Shown here one piece after another: positions 26,432-35,345 of a stretch of 64,000 bases of DNA. Where the stretch lies: assembly GCA_023151115.1 (NCBI GenBank), contig JAKLJP010000038.1, forward strand, positions 1-64,000. Direction: 5' to 3'. The notes beneath the pieces are model-generated. The model had not been told where the DNA came from. It did not search any database and saw only the letters and a program-made list of their open reading frames with translations. This DNA is from Anaerolineae bacterium (GTDB lineage Bacteria; Chloroflexota; Anaerolineae; 4572-78; J111). The stretch's first letter is position 1, and each line of letters begins with the position of its first letter. A program made the translations under genes and the position numbers.

Positions 26432-27085
26432 TTGACCCGCTCACAGGCGCTAATTCTCGGCATATTGGCCGGATTTGTGGTTCTTGTCTTTGGAGCCATG
26501 ATTGTGGTGCTGCTGATTGACCCATTCACCCTGGCCGTTCCCCCCACACCCACGCCGCTCCCCCCGCCTCCACCGCCTACCCCAACGCCCACCTTTCCCA
26601 ATTTTATGCCCACCGCCGGACCTACGGCCACGCCGGCTCCGCCCACGCCAACCAATACTCGCCTGCCGACCATGACCCCCCAACCCACCCGCGAACCAAC
26701 CGCGACCGTTCTTTTCAGCTTTCCAACCCGCCGCCCGACCGCTACCCCTACAGTTGTGACAGCCACCCCCATCCCGGCCACCGACACCCCTATCCCCCCC
26801 AGTCCCACCTACCCGCCTCGCCGCTACAAAGTGTCGTTTGAAGCCGACCAGACAACCCTGACCGAAGGGGAATGTACCGATTTAAAATGGGAAGTGGTGG
26901 GGGCTATCGCCGTGACTCTGGATGGCCGGAGCGTGGAACCGGCAGGCGAAAAAGAGGTTTGCCCGGACCAGGATACCGAATATAAATTAACCGTACAGTT
27001 TCCCGATCAGGCCCGCCTTGAAAACGAAACCGTCAAGATCAATGTTGAACCAAACGATAATACGTCCAACGACAATGGGGAATAA
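26432..27085 (+). CDS. membrane-anchored Pro/Thr-rich protein with C-terminal Ig-like domain
   Basis: A 217-residue protein starting at TTG 26432 with GGGAGG seven bases upstream. Residues 5-31 form one transmembrane helix. Residues 36-130 are a Pro/Thr-rich extracellular stalk (TPTPLPPPPPP, PPSPTYPP). Residues 135-205 look like a small beta-sandwich with the pattern VSFEADQTTLTEGECTDLKWEVVGA, resembling Ig-like surface domains of Chloroflexota. Function is unknown; a surface-display role is inferred from the layout. Confidence 0.75.
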   Translation: MTRSQALILGILAGFVVLVFGAMIVVLLIDPFTLAVPPTPTPLPPPPPPTPTPTFPNFMPTAGPTATPAPPTPTNTRLPTMTPQPTREPTATVLFSFPTRRPTATPTVVTATPIPATDTPIPPSPTYPPRRYKVSFEADQTTLTEGECTDLKWEVVGAIAVTLDGRSVEPAGEKEVCPDQDTEYKLTVQFPDQARLENETVKINVEPNDNTSNDNGE

Positions 27086-27183
27086 GGGAGATGTACGCTT
27101 GACATACTCTTATAGTTGTGATAGTCTTTCCTGAGAAGTTCATTTTTTCTCATAAAATCTAACCTTTTTAGTGGAGCAGATGC

Positions 27184-27549
27184 GTGTCGAAGGTACTGTA
27201 TATAGAAGATCATCCCGCTCAAAGAGATATTCTGGCGCAGATGCTTGAACTTAACGGCTTTGAAGTCGCCACGGCCAGTGATGGCCAGGAAGGGGTTGAA
27301 AAGACCCGCGCCTGGCTGCCCGATTTAATTTTGATGGATTTGCGCATGCCCCGTATGGATGGCTTTGAGGCCATCAAAATCATCAGATCCGAAGATAAAA
27401 CGGCGGCTATCCCCATTATTGCCATCTCGGCCTGGGCCAGCGCCAAACATAAAGAACGCGCCCTGGCCGCCGGGGCCAATGAGCATTTCACCAAACCCGT
27501 TGACTTGAACCGCCTGCTGACCACCATTAACCGTTACTTGAAAGGGTAA
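27184..27549 (+). CDS. single-domain response regulator
   Basis: A 121-residue CheY-like receiver with the acidic pocket (IEDH), phosphoacceptor Asp52 in LILMDLRMP and conserved Lys in FTKPVD. It starts at GTG 27184 behind GGAG. There is no output domain and no kinase adjacent. It probably acts as a phosphorelay intermediate or binds a target protein. Confidence 0.9.
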   Translation: MSKVLYIEDHPAQRDILAQMLELNGFEVATASDGQEGVEKTRAWLPDLILMDLRMPRMDGFEAIKIIRSEDKTAAIPIIAISAWASAKHKERALAAGANEHFTKPVDLNRLLTTINRYLKG

Positions 27550-27564
27550 CAATCTGCCGGAATT

Positions 27565-27600
27565 AAAAAGCGACCTGCGCAAGGTCGCTTTTTTGTTTTT
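27565..27600 (+). terminator. terminator after the response regulator
   Basis: AAAAGCGACCT / AGGTCGCTTTTTT hairpin with T tract, 16 bp past the stop codon. Confidence 0.9.
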
Positions 27601-27613
27601 GCGCTATTACCTT

Positions 27614-28186
27614 CTAAACCTGGGGCGAGCGGAGATAATTAACCAAACCAAAGATAAGCAGCAGCAGCACTCCCACTCCCGCCCATACCAGGAAACCCTT
27701 ACCCTCCGGCAAAACCCCACCCCCCTGCGGAATCTGGGCCGGCGGCGCTACAGCAGCCAGCGTCCCTGCCGGCGTGGGGCTTTGAATGACCAGGGTATTG
27801 GTGGGGCTGGCTTGAACGGCGGGCGCTTCGCCGGATACGGCCTCAGAGGTTTCAACCGGCGCAGCCTCCTCTCCAGGGGCAGGCGTGCTCTCCTCGTCAT
27901 CGCCAAAGATGCTGGGCAGAGGCACTTCGGTGGGCCGGGCATCGTCGGCCACTTCCTGGGCGTTAGGGTTGACTACCAGGGTTGGCGTTGCAGTAGGCTC
28001 CGGGGTATTGGTTGGGGTAGGAGGAATGGGGGTAATGGTTGGGCTGGGGGTGAAGGTAGGCTGCAAGGCCACCGGCGACGCCACCACCACTGCCTCTTCG
28101 GCCGGGCTGGTGAGAGGCCGCAGCGATAACACCGTGCCCAAGCCCACCAGACCGATGCAGATCAGGCCGACAATAGCCAACGCCAA
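27614..28186 (-). CDS. membrane protein with Pro/Thr-rich stalk
   Basis: A 190-residue product if it starts at TTG 28186. It has an N-terminal hydrophobic helix (ALAIVGLICIGLVGLG), a long Pro/Thr/Ala-rich middle (about 40-150) and a C-terminal helix WAGVGVLLLLIFGLVNYL. The reading frame stays open upstream and would add SEEVNQGQSSRIFILL, with ATT at 28234 preceded by GAGGGCTAACCC. That longer form looks like a more natural N-terminus, so an unusual ATT start is possible. Function is unknown. Confidence 0.62.
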   Translation of the reverse strand: MALAIVGLICIGLVGLGTVLSLRPLTSPAEEAVVVASPVALQPTFTPSPTITPIPPTPTNTPEPTATPTLVVNPNAQEVADDARPTEVPLPSIFGDDEESTPAPGEEAAPVETSEAVSGEAPAVQASPTNTLVIQSPTPAGTLAAVAPPAQIPQGGGVLPEGKGFLVWAGVGVLLLLIFGLVNYLRSPQV

Positions 28187-28234
28187 AAGAATAAATATTC
28201 TGCTTGATTGTCCTTGATTGACTTCTTCGCTAAT

Positions 28235-28596
28235 GGGTTAGCCCTCACTTATCTGGCCACATAGCGCCAAAGCTGGATAGGTATAGAGTCCTTCAGAAAA
28301 GTTTTCGCCAGAGGCAAAGTAGCAAGGTAGCATGTAGCAGCCTGCTACCTGCTACTTTGCTACCTGATGACAGGAAAAAACTTTTATAGACATATATATC
28401 ATAACTCTTTTTTTGGTTATGGTCAAGTAGAAATTTCAACATAAAGAGACGCGATGAGGCGTGAGGTGAGGAGGCGACCAAACGCTTCCCCTCCTCGCCT
28501 CATTCTCATCGTCGGTCGTCGGCGGTCGTCCTATAGATTTCCCCCGCCACTTGTGCTATAATAGCCCTATCTCACTGATAAAAGGATGGGCTGCCT
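28235..28596. other. divergent intergenic region with short-unit hairpins
   Basis: About 360 bp. One hairpin (28303-28374) is built of GTAGCAA/GTAGCAT units pairing with TGCTACC/TTGCTACC, and another (about 28450-28510) has GATGAGGCG...GAGGAGG pairing with CCTCCTCGCCTCATT. No gene is supported. Confidence 0.6.
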
Positions 28597-29169
28597 TTGG
28601 TACGCTATATCGCCGAAAGCGAAGAAGACTTTAAAACAATGCGCGAAGCGCCCGCTTCGGCTTATCTGGTGCTGCTGGTGGGCGGACGGCCCAGCCACGC
28701 CTTCCCCCTGCGCGGCGAGGTCCACCTGGGCCGGGATAAAGAAAACGGCATTGTGGTGGCCGACCAGAAAGTATCGCGCCGCCACGCTACCATGACCCCC
28801 ATTGACAACACCTTTATCCTGACCGACCAGGGCAGCGCCAACGGCACCTATCTGAACGGCGTCCAAATCGGCCAGCCAACCCGCCTCAAACACCACGACC
28901 GGCTGACCGTCGGCGACACCACCTTTCTCTTTACCCTGGGCCAGCCCGACCTGACCGCCCCACCCGACCGCCCCGCCGCCGTCGTGCCCCTGCCCGCAGC
29001 CGCTGTCGCTTCCCAACCGATCATGCCATCCATGACCAGCCTCCTGCCCGAAAACAGCACCCCGCTGTGGGTGCTGCTCGGCTGCATGGCCGTGGTCATT
29101 ATTGCCCTGCTGTTCATCCTGGCCCTGGTGCTGGGGTTGTATATGGGCAGCAGTCAGGTGGTGGGATAA
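28597..29169 (+). CDS. FHA domain protein with C-terminal membrane anchor
   Basis: A 190-residue protein. Residues about 35-110 are a forkhead-associated domain with the expected LGRDKENGIVV, VSRRHATM and SANGTYLNG, which bind phosphothreonine. A Pro/Ala linker leads to one transmembrane helix (about 160-185; WVLLGCMAVVIIALLFILALVLGLYMG). The start is TTG 28597 with AAGGA upstream. It probably tethers Ser/Thr-kinase signalling partners at the membrane; no kinase gene is adjacent. Confidence 0.87.
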   Translation: MVRYIAESEEDFKTMREAPASAYLVLLVGGRPSHAFPLRGEVHLGRDKENGIVVADQKVSRRHATMTPIDNTFILTDQGSANGTYLNGVQIGQPTRLKHHDRLTVGDTTFLFTLGQPDLTAPPDRPAAVVPLPAAAVASQPIMPSMTSLLPENSTPLWVLLGCMAVVIIALLFILALVLGLYMGSSQVVG

Positions 29170-29254
29170 GCGTAATTGTAAAAAATTGCGAAAACAATAA
29201 AATGAACAATATGTACCCTTGATTTTTCGACGTACTATATGAGCTACAATTGAA

Positions 29255-29536
29255 GTGTCACCAAGCAAACTTACCTCTAAACATCGTAATACCCTCCAAG
29301 CTATTTTTGAAAATCCAGTCCGAGCTAATATCCTGTGGTCAGACATTGAAAAATTATTGGCGGCTTGTGGAGCACAGGTTAGTGAAGGGAGAGGGTCAAG
29401 GGTACGTCTTGAGTTAAATGATGTGCGAGCCGTTTTTCATCGCCCGCATCCGCGCAAAGAAACGGATCGAGGGGCAGTCATGTCAATGCGTCGTTTTCTG
29501 ATAGAAGCAGGAGTAACACCTCATGATGGAATATAA
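29255..29536 (+). CDS. hicA: HicA-type toxin-like protein
   Basis: A 93-residue protein with the HicA/YcfA-like double-stranded-RNA-binding fold pattern (ILWSDIEKLLAACGAQVSEG...RAVFHRPHP...VMSMRRFLIEAGV). Classical HicA toxins carry a His in GGSHR; here the corresponding segment is GRGSRVRL, without that His. This matches a common HicA-like subfamily whose toxicity is less certain. GTG 29255 is the start. It overlaps the antitoxin gene by 14 bp. Confidence 0.85.
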   Translation: MSPSKLTSKHRNTLQAIFENPVRANILWSDIEKLLAACGAQVSEGRGSRVRLELNDVRAVFHRPHPRKETDRGAVMSMRRFLIEAGVTPHDGI

Positions 29537-29843
29537 AGGATATCTAGGGCGTGTGGAATTTGATGATGAAGCCAACCTATTTCACGGTGAAGTCATTAAT
29601 ATTCGTGATGTTATTACTTTTCAAGGCAAATCAGTTGACGAATTGCACCAGGCATTAAAGGACTCAATTGAAGATTATTTGGAATTTTGTGCAGAACGAG
29701 GGGAACAGCCGGAAAAGCCGTTTTCGGGGCGATTTACGGTACAGCTATCACCGGAAGAGCATCGCCGGGTTATTTTTGCCGCTGAAAGAGCGGGCAAAAG
29801 GTTAGATCATTGGGTGGCTGATGTACTTGGACACGCTGCGTAA
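29523..29843 (+). CDS. hicB: HicB-type antitoxin
   Basis: A 106-residue protein. The N-terminal half is a degraded RNase-H-like HicB domain (EYKGYLGRVEFDDEANLFHGEVINIRDVITFQG, SVDELHQALKDSIEDYLEFC) and the C-terminal half a ribbon-helix-helix (SPEEHRRVIFAAERAGKRLDHWVADVL). It would neutralise the HicA partner and repress the operon. Confidence 0.9.
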   Translation: MMEYKGYLGRVEFDDEANLFHGEVINIRDVITFQGKSVDELHQALKDSIEDYLEFCAERGEQPEKPFSGRFTVQLSPEEHRRVIFAAERAGKRLDHWVADVLGHAA

Positions 29844-29888
29844 GGTTAGCAATGTCTTTTTCTTCTATTCTATAGATTTAAGCCAAAA

Positions 29889-29921
29889 CAAAAGGCCGGA
29901 GTGTTCCGGCCTTTTTATTTG
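29889..29921 (+). terminator. terminator after hicAB
   Basis: AAAAGGCCGGA / TCCGGCCTTTTT hairpin, 46 bp past the hicB stop codon. Confidence 0.9.
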
Positions 29922-29977
29922 ACAGGGGAAGAATTATAGATAACATTACACGACTTGGTGTATTACGAGGTAAACTG

Positions 29978-30259
29978 ATGAACATTCCTTTCAGTTCCGA
30001 CAGTGTTAAAACAGAGGCGGATATTAAAGCCTTTTTTGTGTGGCTCGTGACTGACCAATATCTCAATTTTCATCCTGATACACCCTTCGAGGATTACGTG
30101 TATTACGGCACTAATGACCACGTATATTCAAATGAGACAGCAGCTTTGTTAAATGCTATTATGGACAGGTGTTTTGAAATCAAAGAGGATATATATGAGA
30201 TTGGGCTGGAGGTATTTAAGGAGTATGTATATCCCGAAATGGGAACATATTATGACTAA
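29978..30259 (+). CDS. hypothetical protein
   Basis: A 93-residue acidic protein starting at ATG 29978 behind GAGG. It is rich in Asp, Glu and aromatic residues (PFEDYVYYGTNDHVYSNE, EVFKEYVYPEMGTYYD) and has no membrane helix or recognisable motif. The final part faces the convergent receiver gene, whose stop codon lies 24 bp away. I do not recognise the family. The frame and RBS support it as a gene, but an accidental ORF is not excluded. Confidence 0.55.
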   Translation: MNIPFSSDSVKTEADIKAFFVWLVTDQYLNFHPDTPFEDYVYYGTNDHVYSNETAALLNAIMDRCFEIKEDIYEIGLEVFKEYVYPEMGTYYD

Positions 30260-30282
30260 GATTGAAGGCAGTTACTACACCC

Positions 30283-31437
30283 TTATGTCGCCGCTTCAAA
30301 GTCTGGCATCCCTATTCGCCCTGCGTGACTTACAAAATGATGCAATAAATCAGCCCTGTAAGGTTCATCCAAACGTTGTTCACGCTCTAGAACGACCTGT
30401 GTTCCATTCAAAGTTTGATAAGAGTGTTTATAGATCATTGTCAGTTTCTTGGGAGCGGCCTCAATTAAGCTCAAATTTTTTACAACCAGAATCTCATGAA
30501 AACAAACTTCTAGCCCTACCTTTTGATCATCATCCCATTCTAAAGTCCATCTGTCATCTTTACGAGTTTTATCTGTCTTTTGATGAATCAGGGCCAATCG
30601 TAAGAAAGTTGTCTTGCTAGGTTGAGCCAGATCACAGGCTGGAGTGATAACTACGGCTTGAATTTGTTCTGTTTGGGCCTCAGTCCCTAAAGTTATCTTG
30701 ACTATATCACCTGTCCGCACAAAGTTGTCCTTTGGCCTGTAGTACATATGTAGCCTTTTTATGCGAGATTCAATTTTTTTGGCTTTATCCGGCGCACGTT
30801 CCAATTTTTGAACAGTCTGTCGCACCTCAGCAATAAATGTTTCATCCTCATTGATTGCCCTTCCTACCAAACGTAGTAACACATCAACAGCATGTTCCAT
30901 ATCAACTTCACTGCTATCGCCCGCAGCAATAAGTGTTTTCAACCCCCTGGCCAGGTCGTCCTCTGAATGTTCAGCCAATCTGTAAAGCGCTTTCTCGGCT
31001 GAAACAGCAAGGCTCTGACGGAACTGATTACTCAGTTTAGCCGGGGTAGTTTCATACCACTTATTGAGGAAGTCAAGTAAATCTTTGCCCGTAACCTTTG
31101 CTTTACTTCTTGCTGTCAAACAGGCGGAAGGGAAAAATTGTTTCACCTCATCTGCTTCATCTTCATATCTCTCCAACTGTTCAGTCCAGATTACTACGGG
31201 CACAAAATATTTTGCCCGAATGGTATGCAAACATAATTTAGCCAAAATAGAATTCTGTCCATCCAATAACCAATCAAGAACAATCATCTGAAAATCAAAT
31301 GGGTGTTCAAGATATTTTTCTAAGTCAGCCTGTCCACTCGCTTCTATAACGTTAACCCCTTGCGCCTTAAATTCTTCTACCACCTGACTACGAACACTGG
31401 CGACATCTTCAATAAACAAAACGCTGGAGAGTTTCAT
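30283..31437 (-). CDS. receiver-domain effector of the defence-like operon
   Basis: A 384-residue protein. Residues 1-125 form a receiver domain (SSVLFIEDVASVRSQVV, phosphoacceptor Asp55 in MIVLDWLLDGQNS, VVIWTEQ). The remaining 260 residues contain a helical section (about 130-240) and a beta-rich C-terminal domain (DIVKITLGTEAQTEQIQAVVITPACDLAQPS) that I do not recognise. It is not a known DNA-binding output. It is the last gene of a five-gene operon, 25 bp after the histidine kinase, so it is the likely phospho-acceptor of that kinase. ATG 31437 is the start. Confidence 0.75.
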   Translation of the reverse strand: MKLSSVLFIEDVASVRSQVVEEFKAQGVNVIEASGQADLEKYLEHPFDFQMIVLDWLLDGQNSILAKLCLHTIRAKYFVPVVIWTEQLERYEDEADEVKQFFPSACLTARSKAKVTGKDLLDFLNKWYETTPAKLSNQFRQSLAVSAEKALYRLAEHSEDDLARGLKTLIAAGDSSEVDMEHAVDVLLRLVGRAINEDETFIAEVRQTVQKLERAPDKAKKIESRIKRLHMYYRPKDNFVRTGDIVKITLGTEAQTEQIQAVVITPACDLAQPSKTTFLRLALIHQKTDKTRKDDRWTLEWDDDQKVGLEVCFHEILVVKNLSLIEAAPKKLTMIYKHSYQTLNGTQVVLEREQRLDEPYRADLLHHFVSHAGRIGMPDFEAAT

Positions 31438-31462
31438 GTGCTTACCTCTGAGAAAGTGATGT

Positions 31463-33673
31463 TCAATTTGAGAACTGAATTTTGAAAGCAGCGCCAATTC
31501 TGAATGTGGCCGGATGACTGCCCGGCTCTAATAACTCAATTGTGGCTTTGGCCTCGGAAAGGGTTTCCCGACTGATAAACAGACCGAGTCCACGGCCATC
31601 GGTTTTGGTTGAAAAAAATATATCAAAAATGCGATGACGGATGTTGGGTTGTACTCCCGGCCCATTATCAGCTACAATTACACTTCGCTCGCTGGCTAAA
31701 ATAGTAACCCTTAAACGGCGATCATTTTCCTGTGATTTGCGACTGAGCCAATAGCAGGCATTATCAATCAGGTTATTAAAAACCTGAGTCAATGCTCCCT
31801 CACGCATAATCACAATTAGTTCGCCCTGTTCGTCAATCTCCGTCTGAATTTTGTTATCCTTAATTTGTCCCTGGTTAAGCAGCAAGGCATGGCTTATAAT
31901 AGTTTTGACGTTCAACTCTTTTTCACGAGTTTTATGACGTACATAAAACATTGGCCCCAGAGCTAATACCAAATCCTGTAAAGCTTCTAAAGTTACTCGC
32001 AGCGTATTGATCCGATTAGTAGCCTCCGATGAGGCTTGAATTTGAGGGAGGCGTTTTACTTCTCGAAGCAAATCTGATGCCTCCCTAGTGAGGCGAGCGA
32101 ATTCATGGGTAAAGCGTTCAGCCGCCAGCCCCAAGCCCGCCAAAGCCAATAACATTTCACGTTCTTCATTAAAGGTGGTCAAAGTGTCAGTTGTGGCCTC
32201 TTTAGTTTCAATCACTGCCGTTTCAAGAATCTGGCTGGTTTGATTGAAAGTAGCCAGCATTTGAGAGGCTACTTCGGGAGTGATTTTCCCCTGTTCCACA
32301 AAATCCCTGGTTATTTTCCGTGTCTCATCCAATGCCTGGGTTACTGAATTGACACTGGTTTCCAGATGGGTTACAGTAGGGGTTAGCTCTTTTTTGGCTG
32401 CTTTTTCCCCTTCTCTAATCTTTTTGCGATCTTCAGAAAATTCATTAAAGGCAATATTCATCACCGCTCGCATCAATTCATATAGGTCGGTGAAAGCTTG
32501 GTTTTCAATGAATCCCTCCCGGTTACTTTTGTCGCGCAAATCCTTATTGCTAATCTGATCGATTTCAACAGCCCCAATCACATTCTTACGTTCAAATGCC
32601 TCCGAAGTACGCATATATCGTGCCTGATCGGTGTGGAGCCAATCATCATCCAACTCACCATAGGGCATTACCCGAATTCCATCCCGAAATACTGAAACAC
32701 CATACACCTGATTCAAGTCAGCCAGATTTGTGCCAGATAATTTGATACTATCAGGACTTCTATCCCAAATATAAAGTGTAACAAAAAACTCACCGCAGGC
32801 AGACTTTCGCTCAACAGGTCGCCAATTTTTTATCTTTCTTCGCAAATCCACTCCCTGTAACCCTACTTGGCGAGAGGGGTAGGGTGGCAAGGTAAATTTA
32901 TAATCATAATCAGCCACACCGTTTTCATCAACTGCCACAGTCATTTGAGCATGGGCACTTTGGAGCAATTCACCCGGATTTAGATCTTCATATTTTTCAT
33001 AATCGGGACATTTTAAGATAACTGTAAATGATGCAGGGGTGCGAATCGGACTCATTAGCCGCCGTAATGCCCGAGAAACACGTGCTATATCCATTTCCTT
33101 CCAAGAAGTTCGGGCATGACGCATTTCCATCAGTGTACCACTACCTTTGATAAAGTGTTGGGGTTCACGTTCTTCGTAATCTACACCCACTTCACTCAGG
33201 TAAGTATCCGCCTCAAACTTATCCCAATCAACCCTGACCACGACCTCTCTATCACTCAGATTACCCTTCTCGTCTCGCGCCCGACTGATCAGGGTTAAAT
33301 GACGACCTAATTTATGCGCAGCAAAACGCCCCACGCCCTTTTCTCCCAACGGTAAACGTCCTTTAGAGGAACGTTGCGCTTTCTCTTTAGCTGCTTCTTT
33401 GTGTCCGGTAGCGGGTTCTAACCATTTATAAAGTATGGTATCCAAATCCATCCCATTACCATCATCCTCAACAATGATCATCGTCTCAACAGGATTAGCC
33501 AGATTAAGTAATTTTACTGTTACTGTATTAGCATCAGCATCGTAACCATTTTTAACCAACTCAAGCAAGCCAACTGTAGCATCTCGAATTAACTGTTCAC
33601 CCAAGACACTAACCAAGCGGGCACGAGGACGAAAAGTTTCAGTACCTTTGCGGAATATAGTAGAATTTGCCAT
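31463..33673 (-). CDS. histidine kinase with two GHKL ATPase modules
   Basis: A 736-residue protein with no membrane segment. Residues 20-215 form a GHKL ATPase of the Hsp90/MutL/MORC type: ELVKNGYDA (38-46), VEDDGNGM (68-75) and the lid GEKGVGRFA (110-118). A middle region (220-420) resembles a MORC-like second domain. A coiled-coil helix (about 425-500) leads to a phosphoacceptor helix with His523 in RFTHEFARL and a C-terminal HATPase with NLIDNA (634-639), ADNGPGV and GRGLGLFI (693-700). Two separate ATPase modules in one kinase suggest a clamp-like DNA or protein sensor that signals to the receiver protein encoded next. The defence role is inferred. Confidence 0.8.
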   Translation of the reverse strand: MANSTIFRKGTETFRPRARLVSVLGEQLIRDATVGLLELVKNGYDADANTVTVKLLNLANPVETMIIVEDDGNGMDLDTILYKWLEPATGHKEAAKEKAQRSSKGRLPLGEKGVGRFAAHKLGRHLTLISRARDEKGNLSDREVVVRVDWDKFEADTYLSEVGVDYEEREPQHFIKGSGTLMEMRHARTSWKEMDIARVSRALRRLMSPIRTPASFTVILKCPDYEKYEDLNPGELLQSAHAQMTVAVDENGVADYDYKFTLPPYPSRQVGLQGVDLRRKIKNWRPVERKSACGEFFVTLYIWDRSPDSIKLSGTNLADLNQVYGVSVFRDGIRVMPYGELDDDWLHTDQARYMRTSEAFERKNVIGAVEIDQISNKDLRDKSNREGFIENQAFTDLYELMRAVMNIAFNEFSEDRKKIREGEKAAKKELTPTVTHLETSVNSVTQALDETRKITRDFVEQGKITPEVASQMLATFNQTSQILETAVIETKEATTDTLTTFNEEREMLLALAGLGLAAERFTHEFARLTREASDLLREVKRLPQIQASSEATNRINTLRVTLEALQDLVLALGPMFYVRHKTREKELNVKTIISHALLLNQGQIKDNKIQTEIDEQGELIVIMREGALTQVFNNLIDNACYWLSRKSQENDRRLRVTILASERSVIVADNGPGVQPNIRHRIFDIFFSTKTDGRGLGLFISRETLSEAKATIELLEPGSHPATFRIGAAFKIQFSN

Positions 33674-33695
33674 CAGTTTTCCTTAACTCAAAGGT

Positions 33696-35330
33696 CTAAT
33701 CGGTGTATTCACGATTGGTGCTACACGGACGCATATCACATAGAACCGGATGGGCAAATTGAGGGCTAATGATAAGGGCCTGACCTTGCCCTAAGAGTGG
33801 CACTTCACCCCAAACGGCCTCATTGATGTTACCTGCTGAAACCTGTAAAGCATCCAAATTCCGTTTCCCTGTTGTCTGGTGTATGACTTTGGTGTTGCAC
33901 AATTCAAATATTTCATTAGGCAAGTGGGCAGGCTGTTGAGAAATAAAGCAAAGACCAAGCCAACGCTTACGTCCCCGTCGGCTGATGGCACGCAGCATAT
34001 CCACGATATTTTCCATTGCTTTTACATTTTCTCGGCTTACAAAAGTGTGGGCTTCTTCAATTACTACCAGAGTTGGAGGCGCATTAAGTTCATCAATCTT
34101 TTTTTGAAAGATTTCTCGGAGTATTTGAGCAATAATAATATTGTTTACCCGCACATTGTTTGCATCACTCAAGTCAAATATGGAAAGCTGTCCTGGTTTA
34201 AGCAAATCATCAGCATTAAAAATATAATCAACAGAATCGAAGACCTGATATCGTTTTAGCTTGACGAGTAATTGAAGCACTTTGTTCCAAGAAGCTTTAT
34301 TACCAAAACCAGCCTCTTGCTTTCCAATATCTATCCGGTCTATTAAATACTGTAAGGTAAGGTTAGGTAAACTATTTAATCCAATAGGGCTGTCAGAACT
34401 GGCAAAGCGATCCCATTTGCTCTGTCTCTGCTGAGGATTCTGTCTGGTTGTAAGTTCTGTGACAGCATCTTCATATAATTCTAGAAAACGGATCTCTTGA
34501 GGTTCACTCATGCCCATAATTTCAATTAAATCATAAGGAGATAGATTTCCAAAGCGTAAACAAAATTCACGAGCATCAAGACACCTGGACTCTGTACCCG
34601 GGCAATGAAAAACCTGTACATTTTCAATACCTCTTGGAGAAACGCCAAACTTCTGCATAGCGGCTGCAAGCGGCTTTTTCTTGGCTTCGCCATTGGGTTT
34701 ATCCATTGAGATATATTCACCTTCAACATCTAGCACCACTACTGCCCAACCACTAGCTATAGCTTCCTCAATAAGGACCTGGGCGGTGTTGGTTTTACCC
34801 GAACCAACCGTACCAAAAACACCCACATTACGAGGTAAAACCTTTTTAACGTGAGCGTTAAAGTAAACCCTAATTTGCTCATAGCCGGTCAGATGTCCCA
34901 GATACATATTTCCCTCAAGTCCAAGTAATTGGGCAATCTGATCAGGCGGCATGGGTAGGACAGGTGTTTTTGGGAAAGGGCGACTGGCGAAACCAAAAAG
35001 ATGGTAGTCATCTAAACTGACACGCCCTAACAGTTCTACTCGACAAACTCCATGAAAATCAGGGAGAAATGGGACTTCATTGGCTAACAAAATTGAAGTG
35101 CGAGCAAAAGCAGAGTCTTTACTAACTGCGTCAGGGGTATAGAATGGTCCTGAAATGACCCGCCCTAAATAAGGTCGCTCCACACCTATACTACCAATTA
35201 ATACATATTGACCTCGTTGTATTCGCTTAATTTCATCAAAAGGAATACGCAGTTCGATTTCGTTGTTCTGCCCTCGAATATCATCAAAATTTACAAAGCC
35301 AAGTGGAGACAAAGGGTTTTGGTCAGTCAT
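33696..35330 (-). CDS. herA: HerA-like DNA-translocating ATPase
   Basis: A 544-residue ATPase of the HerA/FtsK superfamily (DUF87). The N-terminal HAS-barrel-like domain (about 15-110) contains LRIPFDEIKRIQRGQYVLIGS-type strands. The motor has Walker A GTVGSGKTNTA, Walker B-like VVVLDVEGEYI and LVVIEEAHTFV, and the arginine-finger/sensor segment RGRKRWLGLCFISQQPAHLP. HerA hexamers pump DNA and work with NurA nucleases. The gene sits 9-16 bp downstream of the NurA-like gene. ATG 35330 has AGGAG 8 bp upstream. Confidence 0.88.
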   Translation of the reverse strand: MTDQNPLSPLGFVNFDDIRGQNNEIELRIPFDEIKRIQRGQYVLIGSIGVERPYLGRVISGPFYTPDAVSKDSAFARTSILLANEVPFLPDFHGVCRVELLGRVSLDDYHLFGFASRPFPKTPVLPMPPDQIAQLLGLEGNMYLGHLTGYEQIRVYFNAHVKKVLPRNVGVFGTVGSGKTNTAQVLIEEAIASGWAVVVLDVEGEYISMDKPNGEAKKKPLAAAMQKFGVSPRGIENVQVFHCPGTESRCLDAREFCLRFGNLSPYDLIEIMGMSEPQEIRFLELYEDAVTELTTRQNPQQRQSKWDRFASSDSPIGLNSLPNLTLQYLIDRIDIGKQEAGFGNKASWNKVLQLLVKLKRYQVFDSVDYIFNADDLLKPGQLSIFDLSDANNVRVNNIIIAQILREIFQKKIDELNAPPTLVVIEEAHTFVSRENVKAMENIVDMLRAISRRGRKRWLGLCFISQQPAHLPNEIFELCNTKVIHQTTGKRNLDALQVSAGNINEAVWGEVPLLGQGQALIISPQFAHPVLCDMRPCSTNREYTD

Positions 35331-35345
35331 TTTCAAATCTCCTGA

